In this document: piece after piece, positions 6,401 through 10,197 of the stretch
How positions within the stretch are numbered: position 1 is the first letter of the stretch
Layout: each line of letters starts with the position of its first letter
Assembly: GCA_021730835.1 (NCBI GenBank)
Contig: JAKFYP010000114.1
Location: forward strand, 1-10,197
DNA length: 10,197 nucleotides
DNA from: Alphaproteobacteria bacterium
GTDB taxonomy: Bacteria; Pseudomonadota; Alphaproteobacteria; Rickettsiales; UBA998
Reading direction: 5' to 3'
Position numbers and translations under genes: made by a program
The notes under the pieces: model-generated
What the model was told of the DNA's origin: nothing
What the model saw: only the letters and a program-made list of their open reading frames with translations
Databases searched by the model: none

Positions 6401-7381
6401 GCCCTCAAGCTCAGGGAAGTCAATGTCACTAATTTCCCTCAGGGGCCGCCTCCCGGAGTGACGTTCTTTGAATATTTCGACAACCATCGCCCCTATTTGC
6501 GCTGCTGGGATACCGGGTTTGAATGCGGCAGGACTGAGAAAGATATTGATTTCAAGGATACGGCTGCCAAAGCCATGCGTTACGCCGTCATGGGCGTAGG
6601 CCGGGAAGGCGAGACCTGTTCGTATGCCGGCGGTGACGGAACGTCACGCAGCGACCGTGACGGCAACGATCCGATTCAAAACTGGGCGGAGATGAAGCTA
6701 TACAGCGTGCGCGGCAGCCGTGAGGTCGGCGTGCACTGCCTCGTCAAGCACGAGAAAGTATTCAAGCCCGGTGGTTCGGAGGATTTCGTGCTGGCCAAGG
6801 CCGGAGTACACTGGTCGAAGAGCAGTCATAAGCAAACAACTGCAAGCGGCAACTCAAAAAACGTAAGGTATAAACCGCAGGTATGGCCGCTTGGCTGGCG
6901 CGGTTACGTCGGCGATCCAACCGCCGAGCAGGCATTTCCGAACTTCCCGGATGCTTCGCCGACAATACGCACGGGACTGGACAATGCCCATAAGGGGGAA
7001 ATCCTGATTTTCGATCCCAGCGTGGTGAATAAGGGCACGGGCAACTGGCGGATTCCCTATACGGCTTTCGTTTTGAAGACCAATAATCGCGCCTCGAATT
7101 CCGGATCCGCCCCCGTTGGGCCGGAATATGTCAAGGCAATGGCGTTCAATCACGGGAAATACCCGGATATTTGCGGCAATACCGATAACTGGGGGTTCGG
7201 CGCTCAGTACACGATGTATAAATCCCAGTTGCCGGAATACAATATTGGCCTGCTTCAGGAAATCGCGGATCAGGAGATTCCGGTTACCGCATCCTGTGAC
7301 GATCCGATGATGTCCTCCTGTATCGAACCATACTGGAACACTGTAAAACGTTATTATCCACCGGAAGATTACAGGCCGTAA
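3410..7381 (+). CDS. Very large secreted repeat protein with a cysteine-rich C-terminal half, next to virB8/virB9
   Basis: I do not recognise this 1323-residue protein. Residues 1-42 look like a long signal peptide: basic N-region, hydrophobic core at about 19-37, possible cleavage after AQA at 41. Residues 47-585 are short repeats: helical-looking units of about 16-18 residues (G-F/Y-D-x-x-x-I-A/T-G-A-L), interrupted by a short pentapeptide run (129-141) and a Leu-Ser-rich block (326-434). This half has no cysteine. Residues 586-1323 are non-repetitive and hold 20 cysteines, clustered at 911-986 (C911, C940, C947, C953, C959, C960, C977, C986), which suggests disulfides outside the cytoplasm. 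A single hydrophobic stretch lies at about 925-941. Residues about 1155-1270 vaguely resemble a CHAP or NlpC/P60 fold. It is not VirB6-like, since multiple membrane helices are absent. Start choice is open: in-frame ATGs at 3419 and 3431 also fit, and no clear ribosome binding site is seen. A role in adhesion or secretion is inferred from context only. Confidence 0.85.
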   Translation: MPIMRYTMRLHGVGLRYSYIYLVFSLFFALCASFVAFSAQALPPTPAGAIAEQLKVQGKSPVEIAGALQGLGYNATSIAEGMATININPNQIANSLKTSLGLDATQITSALNSGILSSPNIDLAAYIDVGNFNVGNLNFGNISVTGPSQMVASALKYSGFDASSITSALSTGLSLNSQEITGLLGVNGYNIDSIAGALVGGLGVDISSVGNLLTNYGFSNATVNWALSSIPTNFSNFSNIISSLNLNGFNPQSIVENLFNLGVDPTAIAAGLKGVLGLNANQIANALQTGIINAGNIDFSAIAGGAFGAGQFGTIFNSNIDLAALSAGDLSSLGIDVSSLNLSSLGVNFDLSTLGNQALSSLGIDLSSVNLSGLGIDLSSINIGQLSSLGFDVSSLTSSAISALGGSFDLSSANLSSLGLDLSSFSNLNPIGLDPGMSLITSALSGAGFDVSAITGALGEIGVDPSSLGGLLNGVGFDATSITGALGGVAGLDINSITGQLAGIGFDAGAITGALNVSGYDFSSIAGSLTSSGFSGGDVASGFNSYLGGQGYSSDQISGITSDSLQSGSGYSASEAQQTAQQVLQGDVEITPSLDGEFVFFPSLLQYSYKPSFSSEDSTYKNQCLKDDLSAVHSGTVSSGVDAVFGSRPSECMPHKITANTTPLRFTPWYYLTIQNPAKFGTPEAIPYVGPIYRGDEDRQRFSNRLVQTLQPGDQLASVNTCRTIITPNASTRYPSTPEGVFNSMKATRLELDSCANQYILHQAAKPRVPTDDQGEKPAIKTGREKVFCQPLRMVKMPDKEQEYEPSDYYVEAWQKLLTDADYKLRPGAKTEPRYSKLQIDDKNVKIENPIEIRDDFGVTRINDMAEFPYERIYDPSHPFTPRWDFVTNERAKYSILTLPYGGNPLDAVKCAEVKVDILKFRESAFNFYIMIRILFNIVCYEYKQYCWNWFNCKSDKPCCATKWDGKDKVPGAQLACGPPRIKELCRFLAKPVVPANALKLREVNVTNFPQGPPPGVTFFEYFDNHRPYLRCWDTGFECGRTEKDIDFKDTAAKAMRYAVMGVGREGETCSYAGGDGTSRSDRDGNDPIQNWAEMKLYSVRGSREVGVHCLVKHEKVFKPGGSEDFVLAKAGVHWSKSSHKQTTASGNSKNVRYKPQVWPLGWRGYVGDPTAEQAFPNFPDASPTIRTGLDNAHKGEILIFDPSVVNKGTGNWRIPYTAFVLKTNNRASNSGSAPVGPEYVKAMAFNHGKYPDICGNTDNWGFGAQYTMYKSQLPEYNIGLLQEIADQEIPVTASCDDPMMSSCIEPYWNTVKRYYPPEDYRP
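3548..4309 (+). repeat. First block of helical short repeats in the large secreted protein (residues 47-300)
   Basis: Units of roughly 16-18 residues recur with pattern G-[FYL]-[DN]-x-x-x-I-x-x-[AS]-L, for example GYNATSIAEGM, GLDATQITSAL, GFDASSITSAL, GYNIDSIAGAL and GVDPTAIAAGL. They look like short amphipathic helices joined by glycine turns. A higher-order copy is visible: residues 100-127 and 276-303 share an order of GL-D/N-A-x-QI, then AL-x-x-GI, then NID. Confidence 0.8.
3794..3832 (+). repeat. Short pentapeptide run resembling the xNxGN motif
   Basis: Residues 129-141 read VGNFNVGNLNFGN, preceded by ID. This is three turns of a five-residue [FLI]-[ND]-[VF]-G-N repeat, like the pentapeptide repeats of mycobacterial PPE-MPTR surface proteins. 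It is too short to form a full solenoid alone. Similarity in pattern does not imply common ancestry. Confidence 0.6.
4385..4711 (+). repeat. Leu-Ser-Gly-Asp solenoid-like repeat block (residues 326-434)
   Basis: A different repeat type interrupts the helical units. Its core is LSSLGIDLSS, recurring about every 10-20 residues with spacers such as VN, IN or ANL. Examples are SSLGIDVSSL, SSLGIDLSSV, SGLGIDLSSI, SSLGFDVSSL and SSLGLDLSSF. The short period and regular Leu/Ile/Val spacing suggest a beta-solenoid or leucine-rich-like stack. Related but not identical DNA strings (TCTTCGCTGGGGATTGA, TCTTCGCTGGGAATTGA) show past tandem duplication followed by drift. Confidence 0.8.
4715..5164 (+). repeat. 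Second block of helical short repeats (residues 436-585)
   Basis: The first repeat type resumes after the Leu-Ser block, now more regular, with units GFDVSAITGALG, GFDATSITGALG, GLDINSITGQLA, GFDAGAITGALN, GYDFSSIAGSLT and degenerating toward GYSSDQISGI and GYSASEAQQTAQ. Better conservation here than in the first block suggests more recent amplification, with decay toward the junction with the cysteine-rich half. Confidence 0.8.
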
Positions 7382-7384
7382 GCC

Positions 7385-8422
7385 ATGAATACGATTCGCC
7401 GCATTTTTCCGTCTGTCCTTGCCGCCGTGGCGGCGGCTCTGATGCTGTGTATCTTTTCCATTCCGCCTGTTCCTGCGTATGCGGCGGATTGTGAGTTTAC
7501 CGGAAAGAAAGTCAACGATACGGTAGACATGGAACCTGCTCCGATTGAAGACTGTATCCTCAAGGGAGCCGACCCCCCTGTAAAAGACTGGAGGCCGGGA
7601 GATGGATATAGCGAGGGAATCGCCGTATCTCAGGTTACTGGGAGCAGGAAGGCGGCGCCCGGATGCCCGGCAACCCTGACAAGAGACCTGAGCTGTTCCG
7701 CCAGCAGATTATACCCAAGATGCGCGCCGGGCAGGCCGGGCGGTGAGAGCAGCAATCCTCCGGGAGCGCTGGCGGTATGCTCTCCGCCTACCCCGGGTTT
7801 TGCGACTCAGGGGGGAGAAGACCCGACCATTTACAGGCTTGGCCGCTATTACGGACGCGATTTCGGGCAATGTTTTTCGGGCTTCGCGCAGAGTACGAGC
7901 TTCATCAACTCCAGCGATTTTCTCGGCAGTTTTACGACGAATGTCAACGTATCCGCCGATCTTAACGTGCAGAGCAACGGAACGTTATGCGCTGGCGGGA
8001 GCGTTGATTTTTGCGGGCTGAGTTTTGCCGGAAAAGTATGCACCAGCAATGAAAACGGAGAGCAGGAGCCGGGCAATAATTCGCACGTCACTTTAACCGG
8101 TGGAGGAACGCTGCATTTCGGCTGTAACATTCTGGAGTTGCAGGGCCGCGTTACACTGCCGGATGGCGGCGTCGTCAACGGGATTACTTTACCTCCCGGC
8201 ACTAAATTGCAGGTGCTGAACGGTACGCCTACGCTTGGTATCTTATGGCCCGGACAGGATCTTTACCTCGATGATAACGGGCAGCAAATCGCCAGCGCGA
8301 CAATCCCGATCGTCGGTACGGTTGATGTTCAGTACGGAGGAAGAGCGATTGTTCCCTCGGAGATTATTACCAAGCTGCGCGATGACAGCACCGGGCAGGA
8401 ATGCGGTGGGCTGAACCCGTAA
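7385..8422 (+). CDS. Secreted cysteine-rich protein, partner of the upstream giant
   Basis: I do not recognise this 345-residue protein. It begins with a signal peptide (MNTIRRIF, hydrophobic core about 9-26, probable cleavage in PAYAA before D35). It is not a lipoprotein: no lipobox surrounds C22. The mature part has 12 cysteines (36, 57, 94, 104, 113, 132, 163, 202, 210, 219, 247, 340), an even number that suggests disulfides. Residues 60-150 are rich in Pro and Gly. Residues about 183-330 alternate short strands with Gly/Asn turns (VNVSADLNVQSNGTLCAGGS, HVTLTGGGTLHFG, LPDGGVVNGITLPPGTKLQV), suggesting a beta-solenoid or beta-sandwich. The gene starts 3 bases after the upstream stop with only a weak ribosome binding site, so translation is probably coupled. 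It ends with tandem TAA codons. A joint surface or periplasmic role with its neighbour is inferred. Confidence 0.85.
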   Translation: MNTIRRIFPSVLAAVAAALMLCIFSIPPVPAYAADCEFTGKKVNDTVDMEPAPIEDCILKGADPPVKDWRPGDGYSEGIAVSQVTGSRKAAPGCPATLTRDLSCSASRLYPRCAPGRPGGESSNPPGALAVCSPPTPGFATQGGEDPTIYRLGRYYGRDFGQCFSGFAQSTSFINSSDFLGSFTTNVNVSADLNVQSNGTLCAGGSVDFCGLSFAGKVCTSNENGEQEPGNNSHVTLTGGGTLHFGCNILELQGRVTLPDGGVVNGITLPPGTKLQVLNGTPTLGILWPGQDLYLDDNGQQIASATIPIVGTVDVQYGGRAIVPSEIITKLRDDSTGQECGGLNP

Positions 8423-8541
8423 TAACCTGCACCTTGGCGTAACGTGCATCCATGCCCGCGCCTGCACGGCAAGAGGGCAACAACGTAGTAATCAATGATG
8501 AAACACGATATGATGCCCGGATGATTCGCTGAGCCATCCCT
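8423..8541. other. Intergenic region upstream of putA
   Basis: These 119 bases contain no gene. TGCAC at 8429-8433 can pair with GTGCA around an 11-base loop, but no T-run follows, so I do not call a terminator. TATGAT at 8509-8514 could be a -10 for putA, but no matching -35 is present at 16-18 bases. An in-frame TGA at 8530-8532 limits putA to starts at or after 8542. Confidence 0.4.
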
Positions 8542-10197
8542 ATGCCCGATCCCATCCCTGAGGCGCAATTGCAAGTCAGCCGCGCCGTCTTTTTGCCGGA
8601 GGCGCACGCCGTTACCCGGCTCCTGAAGCAGCTTGAGCCGCTGCAATCACTGGAGCCTGCCATTGCCGACCGCGCCGCCGGTCTGGTCGAAGACCTGCGG
8701 GCGGGCGGCGGCGGCACGGGCATCGAGGCATTCCTGCATGAATACGGGCTGAACAATGCGGAAGGCGTGGCGGTTATGTGCCTCGCCGAAGCCCTGCTTC
8801 GCATCCCTGACAGTCAAACCGCCGACGCACTGATCGAAGACACGTTCGAGCAGGCGAAATGGGAAGCGCATCTGGGCAGAAGCGAATCATGGTTTGTCAA
8901 CGCATCGAGTTGGGGGCTGGTAATCAGCGGGAAAGTCATCAATCTCCCCGCCGGAAAACCGGCTTCGTTGTTTGCCCGGCTCATCGGGCGGGCGGGTGAG
9001 CCGGTAGTGCGCGAGGCGTTACGCACCGCCATGCGTTTTATCGGGTCGCGGTTCGTCATGGGTGAGGATATCGCGGAAGGGCTAAGCCGCGCCAAAGCCA
9101 TTTCCCGCAAGGGCTACCGCTTCTCCTTCGATATGCTGGGCGAGGCCGCCCGCACAGTCCGGCAGGCGGAAGATTACCTCAGCGCCTATCTCGAAGCCGT
9201 GCACGCGGTGGGAAAGCACTACGCGCAACAATCCCCCAAAGACAATCAAAGCCTCTTCGCTGCCCCAAATATCTCGGTGAAGCTCTCCGCCCTGCATCCG
9301 CGCTATGAATTCGTGCATCGTGAGCGCGTGATGGCCGAACTCCTGCCGCGTCTGGAGCAAATCGCCGCCGCCGCCATGCAATATGGCATCACCATCAGCA
9401 TAGATGCCGAGGAAACCCGCCGCCTTGATATCGAGATGCTGGTTTTTGCCCGCCTGCTGGCAAATCCCGATTATGCCGGATGGAGCGGCATTGGTTTCGT
9501 CGTGCAGGCCTATCAGAAATGCGCGCCGGAGCTGATAGGCTGGCTGGCCGGTCAGTCGGCTGCCTGCGGGCGCATTATCCCGATCCGGCTGGTCAAGGGC
9601 GCGTACTGGGATTCGGAGATCAAAGCGGCGCAAATCGCCGGGCTGGAGGATTACCCGGTGTTCACCCGCAAGTCTTATACCGATGTGTCCTATATCGCCT
9701 GCGCCGCGCTGCTGCTTGCGCAATCCGGGCGGTTTTATCCGCAATTCGCCACGCATAACGCCCGCACCATCTCCCAGATACAGGAGATAGCGGCGCATTT
9801 CGGGTACGCCCCTGACGCTTACGAATTCCAGCGCCTCTACGGTATGGGTGAGAAACTGCATGACCTGATTTTGCCTGAGTATCACTCACGCGTTTACGCT
9901 CCCATCGGGCATCATGAGGAATTGCTGGCCTATCTGATTCGCCGTATGCTGGAGAATGGCGCGAATACATCTTTCGTCCATTTGCTGATGGATAAGGATA
10001 CCGATATCGCCACGCTGATTGCCGATCCGGTGGCAACGGCGCAAACACTAAAAGGCACGCCAAATCCCGCTATCCCCCTGCCCGGCGCATTATTTGCCGA
10101 CCGGAAGAATTCCTTTGGCCTGTCGCTGAATAACGCGGCGCAACAGGCGCAGTTGCAGGCGGCTCTGCATCTTCCCCCACAGGGGGAGGGATGGGGT
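8542..10197 (+). CDS. putA: PutA, proline dehydrogenase part of the bifunctional proline catabolic enzyme (3' truncated by window)
   Basis: PutA oxidises proline to pyrroline-5-carboxylate with FAD, then to glutamate with NAD in a second domain beyond this window. 552 codons are seen, open to the edge. The N-terminus lacks the ribbon-helix-helix DNA-binding domain of E. coli PutA, so self-repression is not expected. The PRODH barrel is clear: SVKLSALHPRY (K247), ISIDAEETRRLDI (D288), IRLVKGAYWDSEIKAAQ (Y355), PQFATHNA, GMGEKLHD, SRVYAPIGHHE (Y452) and LIRRMLENGANTSFV (R467, R468, E471). These correspond to E. coli K329, D370, Y437, Y540, R555, R556 and E559 with constant offsets (82, then 88), so the active site looks intact. 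The start at 8542 is the first ATG after an in-frame stop; its ribosome binding site is weak. The last nine codons look like an inserted repeat. Confidence 0.95.
   Translation, partial: MPDPIPEAQLQVSRAVFLPEAHAVTRLLKQLEPLQSLEPAIADRAAGLVEDLRAGGGGTGIEAFLHEYGLNNAEGVAVMCLAEALLRIPDSQTADALIEDTFEQAKWEAHLGRSESWFVNASSWGLVISGKVINLPAGKPASLFARLIGRAGEPVVREALRTAMRFIGSRFVMGEDIAEGLSRAKAISRKGYRFSFDMLGEAARTVRQAEDYLSAYLEAVHAVGKHYAQQSPKDNQSLFAAPNISVKLSALHPRYEFVHRERVMAELLPRLEQIAAAAMQYGITISIDAEETRRLDIEMLVFARLLANPDYAGWSGIGFVVQAYQKCAPELIGWLAGQSAACGRIIPIRLVKGAYWDSEIKAAQIAGLEDYPVFTRKSYTDVSYIACAALLLAQSGRFYPQFATHNARTISQIQEIAAHFGYAPDAYEFQRLYGMGEKLHDLILPEYHSRVYAPIGHHEELLAYLIRRMLENGANTSFVHLLMDKDTDIATLIADPVATAQTLKGTPNPAIPLPGALFADRKNSFGLSLNNAAQQAQLQAALHLPPQGEGWG
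10171..10197 (+). repeat. GC-rich palindromic repeat fragment in frame within putA
   Basis: CTTCCCCC (10171-10178) pairs with GGGGGAGG (10182-10189, one T-G pair) around the triloop ACA, and GATGGGGT follows to the window edge. Encoded residues 544-552 read LPPQGEGWG, a string that often marks interspersed palindromic repeats translated within alphaproteobacterial genes. It lies just after the conserved RKNSFG and the helix at the end of the PRODH module, in the linker before the aldehyde dehydrogenase domain. The element is cut by the window end, so its length is unknown. Confidence 0.5.

Noticed and set aside
3410..7381. Identification of the giant protein as a VirB6 or TraN homologue
   Set aside because: VirB6 proteins have several membrane helices, whereas only one weak hydrophobic stretch is present. 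TraN shares large size and many cysteines, but I see no diagnostic motif.
9082..9885. Long minus-strand frame of 267 residues opposite putA
   Set aside because: It is a shadow of the PRODH domain, whose catalytic residues are all conserved on the plus strand.

Overview
The window reads as chromosomal DNA of a flagellated alphaproteobacterium. The main support is the left end: a fliX-like start on the minus strand faces flgI on the plus strand, and the gap between them holds a clear -24/-12 (sigma-54) promoter. FliX is an alphaproteobacterial flagellar assembly regulator, and a divergent fliX/flgI pair is known from Caulobacter. The right end carries a PutA-type proline dehydrogenase that lacks the N-terminal DNA-binding domain of enterobacterial PutA. 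I cannot name a genus. Type IV secretion genes, flagellar genes and moderate G+C together would fit several alphaproteobacterial orders, including flagellated or environmental relatives of Rickettsiales and Micavibrio-like groups.

Layout: 1-97 (minus), 5' end of fliX. 98-258, flagellar divergent promoter region. 259-1413 (plus), flgI, the flagellar P-ring protein. 1414-1628, a non-coding gap with a compact hairpin-rich element. 1629-2459 and 2491-3309 (both minus), virB9 and virB8, read in the order virB8 then virB9. 3310-3409, an AT-rich divergent promoter region. 3410-7381 (plus), a very large secreted protein with an N-terminal repeat half and a cysteine-rich C-terminal half. 7385-8422 (plus), a second secreted cysteine-rich protein only 3 bases downstream. 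8423-8541, a short gap. 8542 to the end (plus), putA, cut by the window edge inside the linker between its two enzyme domains.

The central part (about 1414-8422) looks like an accessory block between two housekeeping loci. VirB8 and VirB9 are inner-membrane/periplasmic and outer-membrane-linked parts of a VirB-type secretion channel. They appear here without virB7, virB10, virB11 or virD4, so the rest of the machine must be elsewhere or absent. Divergent from them is a two-gene unit for two exported, cysteine-rich proteins that I do not recognise. The arrangement suggests, but does not prove, that these act with the secretion system at the cell surface, for example as adhesin, pilus-tip or channel accessory, or are exported by it. 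This pair is the most likely undescribed biology in the window.

The flagellar and putA genes look intact. All six flavin-site or substrate-site residues of proline dehydrogenase that I checked are present. The last nine codons of putA in the window are a GC-rich hairpin that resembles a mobile palindromic repeat inserted in frame.
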